Source: an uncultured Acidimicrobiales bacterium (GTDB lineage: Bacteria > Actinomycetota > Acidimicrobiia > Acidimicrobiales > Aldehydirespiratoraceae). From it: DNA of 64,000 nucleotides. How positions within the stretch are numbered: position 1 is the stretch's first letter; each line of letters begins with the position of its first letter. The notes beneath the pieces were generated by a model that saw nothing but the letters and a program-made list of their open reading frames with translations, had not been told where the DNA came from and did not search any database. Position numbers and translations under genes: made by a program. Shown here one piece after another: positions 26,012-34,044 of this stretch. The DNA lies in the NCBI GenBank assembly GCA_958296055.1, contig CATQHS010000001.1:1646277-1710276 (forward strand), given 5' to 3'.

Positions 26012-26985
26012 GACTCTCGCTCTTCAAAGCCAGCGCTGAGTTCGTCGATGAGAAGTCGGGCGGCCTCGTCTCGCTGATCCTCTTCCACATCGGACATCAG
26101 GTCATCGGTGAGTCGGTCGAGCAGAGCCTTCTTGCGGTCGGCCACCCAGGGGCGGGAGCGACCCAACCGCCGGGCCAGGGCGTCGTCTGAGAACCCCTGC
26201 GCCTTGCCGAGGAGAACGGTTGCGTCCACGTTGTCGAGCGAGGCCGTGAACATGCGGATCGTGTCTCCCAGTTCCGACGCCGCCAAACTCATGTCAGCGG
26301 TTCCGGGGGCCTCAGCCGCCGAGGGTTCGGCGCCTTCACCATCTCCAAGGGAGCTTGGAAGCCAGGCTGTCAACAGATTCTCAAAAATCCTGGCCAGGTC
26401 ACGCTCGCTCAGACCCCCCAACTCGCCCACCACCAGCCCGAGCAACTCCCTCAGCGCGGGGGTGGTGTAGACCATCGAAGCCCGCTCGGCCCGCGGACTG
26501 GCGATCAGCCGAGGCACACCGTGGGCGACTCCGACGGCGGACCGCAACTCGGCGTCGTTGAGATCGCGGAACGGGCGAGGCTCGTCGGAGAGGGTGACCC
26601 AGCGCTGGCTGCCGACCTCTTGGATCGTGAACGGAGGCTCGGAGGCGATCCGGCGGGCCCGGGCCAGGAGCCGATCGACGACCGTCGGGTAGCGGCGACG
26701 GTAGAGGGCTCGCTTGACCTGGCGCACCAGAAGCCGGCGAACGTCCTCGATTCCTTGGGCGATGTCGAAGATGTAGCGGATTTGATTCTCGGCCAGAAGC
26801 AGATCGACGGCGACATCTTGGGCCAGTTCCTCGTACGAGCCGGCGTGCCAACTTTCGCCCTGGTTGTAGACATTGGGCGGGTACCGGTGCGCCACCGACT
26901 TTGTGATCTCAAGCAGCAGATCCCAGATCTGCCGGCCGATTGTCTCAGCCTCGTACTCGCGGTGCAGAGCGGCGAAGTTGGTCAT
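26008..26985 (-). CDS. Sigma-70-like protein (region 2 and region 4-like ends)
   Basis: 325 residues. Residues 50-110 (YEELAQDVAVDLLL, then RRLLVRQVKRALYRRRYPTVVDRLL) resemble sigma region 2. Near 250-292, LDNVDATVLLGKAQGFSDDALARRLGRSRPWVADRKKALLDRL resembles the region 4 helix-turn-helix. About 140 residues of non-sigma sequence lie between them. It could direct RNA polymerase to a promoter or be a sigma-derived DNA-binding adaptor. Start and stop both overlap neighbours by four bases, so it is part of the coupled operon. A sigma-like protein inside a defence-type operon is unusual. Confidence 0.6.
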   Translation of the reverse strand: MTNFAALHREYEAETIGRQIWDLLLEITKSVAHRYPPNVYNQGESWHAGSYEELAQDVAVDLLLAENQIRYIFDIAQGIEDVRRLLVRQVKRALYRRRYPTVVDRLLARARRIASEPPFTIQEVGSQRWVTLSDEPRPFRDLNDAELRSAVGVAHGVPRLIASPRAERASMVYTTPALRELLGLVVGELGGLSERDLARIFENLLTAWLPSSLGDGEGAEPSAAEAPGTADMSLAASELGDTIRMFTASLDNVDATVLLGKAQGFSDDALARRLGRSRPWVADRKKALLDRLTDDLMSDVEEDQRDEAARLLIDELSAGFEERES

Positions 26986-27368
26986 GAGCGCCTCGCCTCA
27001 ATGGCCCGGCGGATGGCTTTGAGTAAACCGGTGTCGTCAGGCTCGGCGCAGGAGAACGCGGTCTCGTCGAGCAGCGAGCTTTCCACGGTCACCGGCACCC
27101 GGAGCACCACCCGGCCGTCTCTGTCGATCTCGCACCGCGGCTCGCCCCTTCCGTGCCGATGGGCCCGGTGGCGAATGCTTCCCCCGGAAGTTGAGCGCGG
27201 GTAGAGCGTCGCACCCGGTCCTAGTGGGGTCGCCAGGATCACCGGACGCTTGGTTGACTTCCCCGAGAATCGCCGACCTGATGCCGTGAAGATGCAAGCA
27301 TCGGAGATCCAGAACCACGAACCGGGCTGGTATTCCATACCGAGCTGTTGCCGGAGATCGTCCCACAC
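26982..27368 (-). CDS. Small protein, possibly PemK/MazF-like beta barrel, first gene of the operon
   Basis: About 128 residues from a GTG at 27368 (an ATG at 27338 is the alternative; upstream frame overlaps hemL). The segment STKRPVILATPLGPGATLYPRST has the look of the first strands of a PemK/MazF barrel, and CEIDRDGRVVLRVPVTVESSLL of a later one, but this is a weak resemblance. The stop overlaps the sigma-like start (ATGA). It begins only 31 bases after the hemL stop, so the operon may be read through from the haem genes. Confidence 0.5.
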   Translation of the reverse strand: MWDDLRQQLGMEYQPGSWFWISDACIFTASGRRFSGKSTKRPVILATPLGPGATLYPRSTSGGSIRHRAHRHGRGEPRCEIDRDGRVVLRVPVTVESSLLDETAFSCAEPDDTGLLKAIRRAIEARRS

Positions 27369-27399
27369 GGTCAGGTACCGGGGTCGGGAGGCGGCTCCG

Positions 27400-28689
27400 T
27401 CACGATGTGGCCAAGTCTCGGGCCGCCCCGGCGGCGGCTTCGACGGTTTCGTCGATGATCTCCTCGGTGTGGGCCAGCGACACGAAGATGGCCTCGTAGG
27501 CACCGGGGGCCAGGGCCACGCCCCGCTCGAGCATCCCGTGGAAGAACCTGGGATACACGCCGTTGTCGGCCGCGGCCTTGGCCTCGTCGAAATCGACCGG
27601 CTCGGCAGCGGCGAAGAACAGGCCCAGCAGCGGGCCCACTCGGGGCACCACCGCGGTCACGCCGGCGGCGGCGAACGCCTCAGTCAGCCCGGCCTGCAGG
27701 CGGCGGACCAAGGCCTCCAGCCGAACATAAGCCTCGGGGTCTAGGCGGGCTAACACGGCCAGGCCGGCTGCGGTGGCCAGCGGGTTTCCCGACAACGTTC
27801 CGGCCTGGTACACGCCGCCCAGTGGGGCCACCGCCCCCATGACCTCTGCTGAGGCGCCGAAGGCCCCCATGGGCAGGCCGCCGCCGATCACCTTGCCGAA
27901 GCACCACACATCCGGCCGCACCCCGAACCAGCCGGTGGCCCCGCCCCACCCCAGCCGGAAACCGGTGATCACCTCGTCGAACAACAGCAGCGCCCCGGCC
28001 CGGTCGCAGGCGGCCCGCAACCCCTCCAGGAATCCCGCCACCGGGGCCACCAGACCCATGTTGGCCGCCACCGGCTCCACGCACACCACGGCCACGGTCT
28101 CGTCCAGCTCGGGCACCACGTTGTAGGGGGTGACCACGGTGTCGGCCACCGCCCCGGCGGTCACCCCCTCGGACCCGGCCAAGCCCTGCTGGGCCACGCC
28201 CGAGCCCCCGGCCACCAGCAGGGCATCGCTGTGACCGTGGTAGCAGCCGGCGAACTTCACCACCGTCGGCCGGCCGGTGACGCCCCGGGCCAGCCGGACC
28301 GCCGACATGACCGCCTCGGTGCCGCTCGACACCAGCCGCACCATCTCCAGGCCGTCCACCCGGGCGCACATCTCCTCGGCCATCCGCACCTCGTTCTCGG
28401 TGGGGGCGCCGTAGCTGGTGCCCCGGCCGGCCGCGTCGCGCACCGCGGCCACCACGTCAGGGTGAGCGTGGCCCAGAATCCCCGGCCCGTAGCTCTGCAC
28501 GTAGTCGATGTAGCGCCGGCCCTCCACGTCCCACACGAAGGGCCCCGAGGCCCGGGCCACGAAGTAGGGGGTGCCGCCCACCGAGCGGAACGACCGGACC
28601 GGCGAGTTCACCCCGCCCGGCATCACCCGCTGGGCTCGCTCGAACAGCTCCCGGTTGGAGCCCGCCGCCAGCGGCCCGGCCGCCGTCAT
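27400..28689 (-). CDS. hemL: Glutamate-1-semialdehyde 2,1-aminomutase
   Basis: PLP enzyme of the C5 haem pathway that makes 5-aminolevulinate from glutamate-1-semialdehyde. It has RVMPGGVNSPVRSFRSVGG at the N-terminus, VSSGTEAVMSAVRLARG, FDEVITGFR, and the PLP lysine in CFGKVIGGGLPMGAFG, over 429 residues. The start overlaps the hemB stop (ATGA). Last haem gene of the operon; the foreign island follows. Confidence 0.95.
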   Translation of the reverse strand: MTAAGPLAAGSNRELFERAQRVMPGGVNSPVRSFRSVGGTPYFVARASGPFVWDVEGRRYIDYVQSYGPGILGHAHPDVVAAVRDAAGRGTSYGAPTENEVRMAEEMCARVDGLEMVRLVSSGTEAVMSAVRLARGVTGRPTVVKFAGCYHGHSDALLVAGGSGVAQQGLAGSEGVTAGAVADTVVTPYNVVPELDETVAVVCVEPVAANMGLVAPVAGFLEGLRAACDRAGALLLFDEVITGFRLGWGGATGWFGVRPDVWCFGKVIGGGLPMGAFGASAEVMGAVAPLGGVYQAGTLSGNPLATAAGLAVLARLDPEAYVRLEALVRRLQAGLTEAFAAAGVTAVVPRVGPLLGLFFAAAEPVDFDEAKAAADNGVYPRFFHGMLERGVALAPGAYEAIFVSLAHTEEIIDETVEAAAGAARDLATS

Positions 28690-29666
28690 TGCATGGACTC
28701 GGCCAGATGGCGGGCGAAGTAGGTGAGGACGAAGTCGGCTCCGGCCCGCTTGACGGCCAGCACGTGCTCTGCGGCCACCGCGTCGAGGTCGAGCCAGCCC
28801 CTCTGGGCGGCGGCGCACACCATGGCGTACTCGCCGGACACGTGGTAGGCGGCCAGGGGTACGTCCACGGCGTCGCGCACCCGGGCGATCACGTCTAGGA
28901 AGGCCATGGCCGGCTTCACCATCACCATGTCGGCGCCCTCGTCTAGGTCGGCCCGGATCTCGGCCAGAGCCTCCCGGGCGTTGGCCACGTCCTGCTGGTA
29001 GGTGCGGCGGTCGCCGCCGTCGGCGATCCGCACGTCCACCGCGTCGCGGAACGGCCCGTACAAGGCGGTGGCGTACTTGGCCGAGTAGGCCAGGATGGCG
29101 GTGCCGGCGAACCCGGCGGAGTCCAGGGCGGCTCGGATGGCCCCCACTTGGCCGTCCATCATCCCCGACGGGGCCACCACATGGGCCCCGGCCGCAGCCT
29201 GGGTCGCCGCCACCCAGCCGTACAGCTCGAGGGTGGCGTCGTTGTCGACATCGCCCCGGGAGTCGAGCAAGCCGCAGTGGCCGTGGTCGGTGTACTCGTC
29301 AAGGCATAGGTCGCTCATCAGCACCATGTCGTCGTCGAGGTCAGCCCGCAGGTCACCCAGCGCCCGGGCCAGCACCCCGTCGGGGTTCCAGGCCTCCGAG
29401 CCCCGCGGGTCCTTGCGGGCCGGGACGCCGAAGAGCATCACCGCCGGCACCCCCAGGGCGGCCAACTCGGCCGCCTCGGCCCGCAGCGAGCGGCGGGTGT
29501 GCTGGACCTGGCCGGGCAGCGAGGCGATGGGCTGGGGCTCGTCGATCCCCTCCCGCACGAACAGGGGCGCCACTAGGTCGTCGGGACCGAGCCGGTGCTC
29601 GGCCACTAGCCGCCGCAGGGCCGGAGTGGCCCGCAGCCGGCGGGGCCGGTGGCGGGGAAAGCTCAC
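28686..29666 (-). CDS. hemB: Delta-aminolevulinic acid dehydratase (porphobilinogen synthase)
   Basis: 326 residues, GTG start. PLFVREGID, VMLFGVP, DLCLDEYTDHGHCG (metal/active-site loop), APSGMMDGQVGAIR, AYSAKYATALYGPFRDA with the Schiff-base Lys and MVKPAMAFLDVI with the second Lys are all present. It condenses two aminolevulinates to porphobilinogen. Lies 31 nt after hemD and is coupled to hemL. Confidence 0.95.
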   Translation of the reverse strand: MSFPRHRPRRLRATPALRRLVAEHRLGPDDLVAPLFVREGIDEPQPIASLPGQVQHTRRSLRAEAAELAALGVPAVMLFGVPARKDPRGSEAWNPDGVLARALGDLRADLDDDMVLMSDLCLDEYTDHGHCGLLDSRGDVDNDATLELYGWVAATQAAAGAHVVAPSGMMDGQVGAIRAALDSAGFAGTAILAYSAKYATALYGPFRDAVDVRIADGGDRRTYQQDVANAREALAEIRADLDEGADMVMVKPAMAFLDVIARVRDAVDVPLAAYHVSGEYAMVCAAAQRGWLDLDAVAAEHVLAVKRAGADFVLTYFARHLAESMQ

Positions 29667-29697
29667 ACCGGGAGGCTACCCACCCCGGTATTGCGGC

Positions 29698-30489
29698 TCA
29701 TCTTGGCCAGGTTGAGGCGTGGGCGACCAGGGCCTCGACTGCGCCCTCGATGGTGTGGTCGGCCGCCTCGACGGTGACGGCCAAGTCGTAGGCGGCGGCG
29801 GTGGCCGAGGTGGCCGGGCCGATGGACACCACCAGAGGCGGGACGGCGTCGGTGCCGACCGCGTCCACCAGCCGGTCCACCGTGGACGACGAGGTGAACA
29901 CCACCCCGTCGGCGGCGGCCACCCGGCGGCGCTGCTCGGCGGTGAGCTCGCGGGTCACGGTGCGGTAGGCGGCCACCTCTTCCACCTCCCAGCCCGCAGC
30001 CCGCAGCCCGTCGGGGAGCGCGGCCCGGGCCACTTCGGCTCGGGCCAGCACCACCCGGCCCGACCCCCCGGCCGGCGGGGGGCCGAACGCCTCCACCAGG
30101 CCCTCGGCCACCGACCGCTCCGGCACCAGATCCACCCGCAGCCCGGCCTGAGCCGACCGCCGGGCCGTGCCCGGCCCGATGGCCGCCACCCGAACCCCAC
30201 CGCCGGCCCGGGCCTCGCCTGCCCGAACCCCGATGCCGACGACGCCGGCCAGAGCCTCGCCGGCTCGGGCGGCGCCGTTGGGGCTGGTCACCACCAGCCA
30301 GTCGCCGCCCCTCAAGCCGGCCAGGGCCGACCGCAGGGCCGCTCCGCCGTCGGGGGGGTCGACCACGGCGATGACCGGGGCGCTCACCGGCTCGGCCCCG
30401 GCCGCTTCCAGCAGCTCGACCAGCTCCGCGGCCTGCTCGGGGGGCCGGCATACCACCACCCGCAGCCCGGCCAGGGGCCGTTCCCTCAT
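29698..30489 (-). CDS. hemD: Uroporphyrinogen-III synthase
   Basis: 263 residues with the loose HemD pattern: LRVVVCRPPEQAAELVELLEAAGAEP, DWLVVTSPNGA, VAAIGPGTARR, GWEVEEVAAYRTV, VVFTSSSTVDRLVDAVG and VSIGPATSATAAAYDL. It closes hydroxymethylbilane to uroporphyrinogen III. The ATG is overlapped by the stop of a 20-codon upstream ORF that shares a duplicated start region (see 30486-30548). Oddly, a cytochrome P450 lies between it and hemC. Confidence 0.9.
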   Translation of the reverse strand: MRERPLAGLRVVVCRPPEQAAELVELLEAAGAEPVSAPVIAVVDPPDGGAALRSALAGLRGGDWLVVTSPNGAARAGEALAGVVGIGVRAGEARAGGGVRVAAIGPGTARRSAQAGLRVDLVPERSVAEGLVEAFGPPPAGGSGRVVLARAEVARAALPDGLRAAGWEVEEVAAYRTVTRELTAEQRRRVAAADGVVFTSSSTVDRLVDAVGTDAVPPLVVSIGPATSATAAAYDLAVTVEAADHTIEGAVEALVAHASTWPR

Positions 30490-30548
30490 GCGAACCCGCC
30501 TCCCGGAACGGCTCGGCCCCGGAGGCTGAGAGCGCTCCGCTCCCTCAT
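30486..30548 (-). CDS. 20-codon upstream ORF of hemD, from a duplicated start region
   Basis: ATG at 30548, 20 codons (MRERSALSLRGRAVPGGGFA), with a TGA that overlaps the hemD ATG (ATGA). The first codons (ATG AGG GAG CGG) and the bases before them repeat those of hemD itself (ATG AGG GAA CGG). The 19-bp blocks at 30482-30500 and 30541-30559 differ at one position. Translation of the short frame would feed ribosomes to hemD. It could be a leader peptide or a chance product of the duplication. Confidence 0.5.
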   Translation of the reverse strand: MRERSALSLRGRAVPGGGFA

Positions 30549-30561
30549 GCGAGCCCGCCGG

Positions 30562-31791
30562 TCAGGGAACCACCAGCCGAAGCTCGGTGAGACCCCGTAT
30601 GACGAACGCGGGGTGGCGGACCGGTTCGGCCCCGATCTCCACGCCGGGAAAGCGCCGGACCAGATCCGAGAGGGCCACGGCCAGCTCCATGCGGGCCAGC
30701 GGCGCCCCCACGCAGAAGTGGATGCCGCCGCCGAAGCCGATGTGGGCCGGATCGCCCCGGCCGACGTCGAAGCGGTCCGGGGCGTCGAACCGGCGGGGAT
30801 CGCGCTGAGCCGACCCGAAGAGCATGGCCACCCGGTCGCCCACGGCCATGGACCGGCCGGCGATCTCCACGCCGGGCTCAAGGACCCAGCGGTCGAACAT
30901 CTGCAGCGGGGAGTCGTAGCGCAACAGCTCCTCCACCGCGACGGCCGGGTCCACCTCGCCGTCGATCAGCCGCTGCCACTGGTCGCGATGGTCCAGAAGC
31001 GCCCTCATCCCGTTCCCCAGGGTGTTGACGGTGGCCTCGTGGCCCGCTTCGAGCAGGACCACGGCGGTGGAGACGATCTCGTCGTCGGTGAGCCGGTCGC
31101 CGCCGTCGGTAACCCCGACCAGGTTCGAGATCAGCGACCCGTCCGGGACGCGGCGCTTGGCCTCGATGAGGGCCTTCGTGTAATCGACGAACTCGCCCGC
31201 GGCCTGATCGGCTCTGGCCTTCATCTCGTCCGACGCCCTCAGCTCGTACATCTTCACGATGGCGTGGGACCAGTCGAGCAGGCGCGGGGCGTCGCCGCGG
31301 GGCAGGCCCAGCACCGAGCAGATCACCGCCACCGAGAAGGGCTGGGCATAGTCGGCCAGCAGGTCGAAGGTCCGCAGCTCCCGGCACCGGTCCAGCAGCT
31401 CCCGGGACAGCGCGGCGACGGCCGGTTCGAGCGCGGCCACCGAGCGCGGGGTGAAGACCTTGGAGACCAGCCGCCGGATGCGGGTGTGGTCGGGCGGTTC
31501 GAGGCTCAGCAGCGACCATCTCTCGTGCTGATGGAAGGCGGCCCAGCGCGGGTCCGGCTCGGGTTGGCCCAGCTCAGCGGCGGTGTACCGGTGATGGTAG
31601 ACGCGGCCCAGCCGGCGATCCCTCAGGGTTTCGTGAACGTCGGCGAACCGGGTGAGCATCCAATGGCCCGTCTGCTCGTTGCGGAACACCGGGGCCGCTT
31701 CCCGGAGCCGGCCCAGCCGCGGGTAGGGGTCGGCTATGAACGCGGGGTCGTAGAAGTCGAGGCCGTCGATCAGGTCACGGAGATCGCTCAT
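30562..31791 (-). CDS. Cytochrome P450 inside the haem operon
   Basis: 409 residues, a soluble bacterial class I-type P450: I-helix AVVLLEAGHEATVNTLGN (the AGxET-type acid-alcohol pair is changed to EAT), the K-helix EELLR (ExxR), and the haem loop FGGGIHFCVGAPLAR with the Cys ligand. It needs a ferredoxin and reductase, which are not nearby. The start overlaps the hemC stop (ATGA), so it is translated with the haem genes. The substrate is unknown; the closest feel is the CYP107/CYP125-like actinobacterial group. Confidence 0.9.
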   Translation of the reverse strand: MSDLRDLIDGLDFYDPAFIADPYPRLGRLREAAPVFRNEQTGHWMLTRFADVHETLRDRRLGRVYHHRYTAAELGQPEPDPRWAAFHQHERWSLLSLEPPDHTRIRRLVSKVFTPRSVAALEPAVAALSRELLDRCRELRTFDLLADYAQPFSVAVICSVLGLPRGDAPRLLDWSHAIVKMYELRASDEMKARADQAAGEFVDYTKALIEAKRRVPDGSLISNLVGVTDGGDRLTDDEIVSTAVVLLEAGHEATVNTLGNGMRALLDHRDQWQRLIDGEVDPAVAVEELLRYDSPLQMFDRWVLEPGVEIAGRSMAVGDRVAMLFGSAQRDPRRFDAPDRFDVGRGDPAHIGFGGGIHFCVGAPLARMELAVALSDLVRRFPGVEIGAEPVRHPAFVIRGLTELRLVVP

Positions 31792-32669
31792 TCTCCCACC
31801 CTAAAGATCCGAGTCTCCAAGAGGCGCCGGGCCACCGACCGGCCCAGGGCCAGCGGATCGGCGCCAGCCTGCCGCTCCCGGACCACCGCCCGGCCGTCGG
31901 GGGAGGCCACCAGGCCGGTCAGGTCGATCCGGCCGTCGGCGCCGACGGTGGCGTGGGCGCCGGCCGGGACGGTGCAGTCGCCGCCCAGCTCGAACAAGAA
32001 GGCCCGCTCGGCGTTCACCGCCAACCGGGACGCCCGGTGCTCGACGGCGGCCAGGGCTTCCAGCGTCGAGGAGTCGTCGGCTCGGCACTCCACGGCCAGG
32101 GCCCCCTGGCCGACCTGGGGCAGCATGACCGACGGGTCGAGCACGTCCACCACCGCCGGGGCCAGGCCGAGCCGGTCCAGGGCGGCGGCGGCCATGACGA
32201 TGGCGTCGAAGCCCGCGGCCTTGGCCAGCCGGGTGTCGATGTTGCCCCGCAGCTCGGCGAAGATCAGATCGGGACGCAGCCAGGCGAGCTGGGCCCGGCG
32301 GCGAGCCGAGCCGGTGGCCACCCGGGCCGACGGGGCCAAATCGGCCAGCGCGCAGCCCACCAGGGCGTCCCGGGGGTCGGCCCGAGCGGGCACCGCGGCC
32401 AGCGCCAGCCCGTCGGGGGTGCGGGCCGGGAGGTCCTTGGCCGAGTGAACGGCGATGTCGGCCCGGCCGTCGAGCACCGCGGCCTGGACCTCGACCGCGA
32501 ACACTCCCTTGCCTCCCATCGAGCCGATGGGGGCCTCGGTCCGGCGGTCGCCGATGGTGGACACCACCACCGCTTCCACCGGCCCCGCCCCGGCGCCGGC
32601 CAACAGCCCGGCCACGTGGTCGGTCTGCCAGCGGGCCAGAGCGCTGCCCCGAGTGGCGGCCCGCAACAC
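31788..32669 (-). CDS. hemC: Porphobilinogen deaminase (hydroxymethylbilane synthase)
   Basis: 293 residues. RAATRGSALARWQTDHV, GGKGVFAVEVQAAVLDGRADIAVHSAKDLP with the catalytic Asp, RRAQLAWLRPDLIFAELRGNIDTRL and the dipyrromethane-cofactor Cys in LGGDCTVPAGAHA are conserved. It joins four porphobilinogens. Lies 22 nt after hemA and overlaps the P450 gene. Confidence 0.95.
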   Translation of the reverse strand: MLRAATRGSALARWQTDHVAGLLAGAGAGPVEAVVVSTIGDRRTEAPIGSMGGKGVFAVEVQAAVLDGRADIAVHSAKDLPARTPDGLALAAVPARADPRDALVGCALADLAPSARVATGSARRRAQLAWLRPDLIFAELRGNIDTRLAKAAGFDAIVMAAAALDRLGLAPAVVDVLDPSVMLPQVGQGALAVECRADDSSTLEALAAVEHRASRLAVNAERAFLFELGGDCTVPAGAHATVGADGRIDLTGLVASPDGRAVVRERQAGADPLALGRSVARRLLETRIFRVGE

Positions 32670-32691
32670 TCCGGCCGAACCCCGAAAACGG

Positions 32692-33951
32692 CTACAGGTC
32701 GAAGAGGTCCCGCAGCGCCTCGGCCAGCCGGTCGCCCCGGGCGCGGCCGGCCGCGCCCTTGAGCCTCACCGTGGGCTCGTGCAGCAGCTTGTTGACCACG
32801 CCGCGGGCCAGCGACTCCACCGCGGCCCGCTGTTCGGGGTCGAGGCTCTGAAGCCGGGCGGCGTGGCGGGCCAGCTCCTCGTCTCGGATCTGATCGGCCC
32901 GGCCCCGCAGGGCGGCGATGAGCGGGTCCATGCGGCGGGCCGAGGTGAGATCCCCGTAGCGCCGCACCTCGCCGTCGACGATGGCCCTCACCCGCTCCAC
33001 CTCTCGGGCCCGCCCGTCGAGGCCCCGGGCGGCGAAGGCGCTCAGGTCAGCCATGTCGAGCAGGGTGACGCCGGGCAGGTCCCGGACGCCGGGGTCGACA
33101 TCTCGGGGCACGGCCACGTCGATGATCAGCAGCTCGGACCCGGCCCGGCGGGCCGCCACCGCGTCCACCGCGGCGTGCTCGAGGATGATCTCCTGGGCTC
33201 CGGTGGTGGTCACCAGCAGGTCGGCCGACACCAGCTCCGCCTCCAGCTCGGACAAAGCCACGGCCCGGCCCCGGCACCGCTCGGCCAGCGCCACGGCCCG
33301 GTCCCAGGTGCGGTTGGCCACGGCCATGTCAGAGGCCCCGGCCCCGGCCAGGGCTTCCAGGGTGCCCTCGGCCACTTCGCCCGCCCCCACCACCAGCACC
33401 GCCCGGCCGGACAAGCCGCCGAGGCAGTCCGAGGCCAGCGCGGCCGCGGCCTGGGAGACCGAGGAGATGCCCCGGCCGATGGCGGTCTCGGTCCGGGCCC
33501 GCTTGCCCGTCTCCAAGGCGTGGCGGAACAGCGGGTTCAGGGCGGACCCGGCTGTCCCGGCGGCCCGGGCCGCCTCCCAGGCCGAGCGGACCTGGCCCAG
33601 GATCTCGTGCTCGCCCACCACCGCCGAGTCGAGGCCGGCCGCCACCGAGAACAGATGGCGCACCGCCTCGGCGTCGTGCAGGGAGTAGAGCTCGTCGGTC
33701 ACCTCTTCGGGGGCCAGCCCGGAGTGGCGGGCCAGGAAGTCCCGCACGTCGGAGTAGCCGCCGTGGAACCGCTCGGCCAAGACGTAGACCTCGAGCCGGT
33801 TGCAGGTGGACAGTACCACGGCCTCGCTGAGGTTCTCGGCCTTGGCCAAGCCGCTCAACGCCTCGGGCAGATCGTCGGCGGCCACGGTCATCCGCTCCAG
33901 GACCGCCAGGGGGGCGGACCGGTGGTTACAGCCGATTACGACTAGTGACAC
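32692..33951 (-). CDS. hemA: Glutamyl-tRNA reductase
   Basis: 419 residues. The N-terminal VVIGCNHRSAPLAVLER and the nucleophile Cys in VVLSTCNRLEVYVLAE are present, followed by the GEHEILGQV loop, the NADPH fold VLVVGAGEVAEGTLEAL and the C-terminal dimerisation helix. It is the first, committed enzyme of the C5 haem route and the usual control point. The GTG start is adjacent to the stop of a 10-codon upstream ORF made by a 33-bp tandem duplication. Confidence 0.95.
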   Translation of the reverse strand: MSLVVIGCNHRSAPLAVLERMTVAADDLPEALSGLAKAENLSEAVVLSTCNRLEVYVLAERFHGGYSDVRDFLARHSGLAPEEVTDELYSLHDAEAVRHLFSVAAGLDSAVVGEHEILGQVRSAWEAARAAGTAGSALNPLFRHALETGKRARTETAIGRGISSVSQAAAALASDCLGGLSGRAVLVVGAGEVAEGTLEALAGAGASDMAVANRTWDRAVALAERCRGRAVALSELEAELVSADLLVTTTGAQEIILEHAAVDAVAARRAGSELLIIDVAVPRDVDPGVRDLPGVTLLDMADLSAFAARGLDGRAREVERVRAIVDGEVRRYGDLTSARRMDPLIAALRGRADQIRDEELARHAARLQSLDPEQRAAVESLARGVVNKLLHEPTVRLKGAAGRARGDRLAEALRDLFDL

Positions 33952-34002
33952 TCAGGCTCCCGGCGCTCGTACGACTAGTGACACTCAAGCTCCCGGCGCT
34001 CG
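33937..34002. repeat. 33-bp tandem duplication over the hemA translation start
   Basis: Two adjacent 33-bp units (33937-33969 and 33970-34002) that differ at one base. Each unit carries, on the minus strand, CGGGAGC, a TGA and GTGTCACTAGTCGTA, so both the ribosome-site region and the first five hemA codons are doubled. Confidence 0.85.
33952..33984 (-). CDS. 10-codon upstream ORF of hemA (leader-peptide candidate)
   Basis: GTG at 33984 reading VSLVVRAPGA then TGA. The stop is directly followed by the hemA GTG, in the same frame. The first five codons are identical to those of hemA. Ribosomes ending here could restart on hemA. It may tune hemA translation or be a neutral trace of the duplication. 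Confidence 0.5.
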   Translation of the reverse strand: MSLVVRAPGA

Positions 34003-34044
34003 ATGGCTCTGGCGTTCGATCTGCCCGTGAGGCTACAAGCCGCC

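Noticed and set aside
30482-30559. Two 19-bp repeats around hemD as an insertion-sequence target duplication
   Set aside because: The DNA between them contains no transposase or terminal repeats; they duplicate the start region instead.
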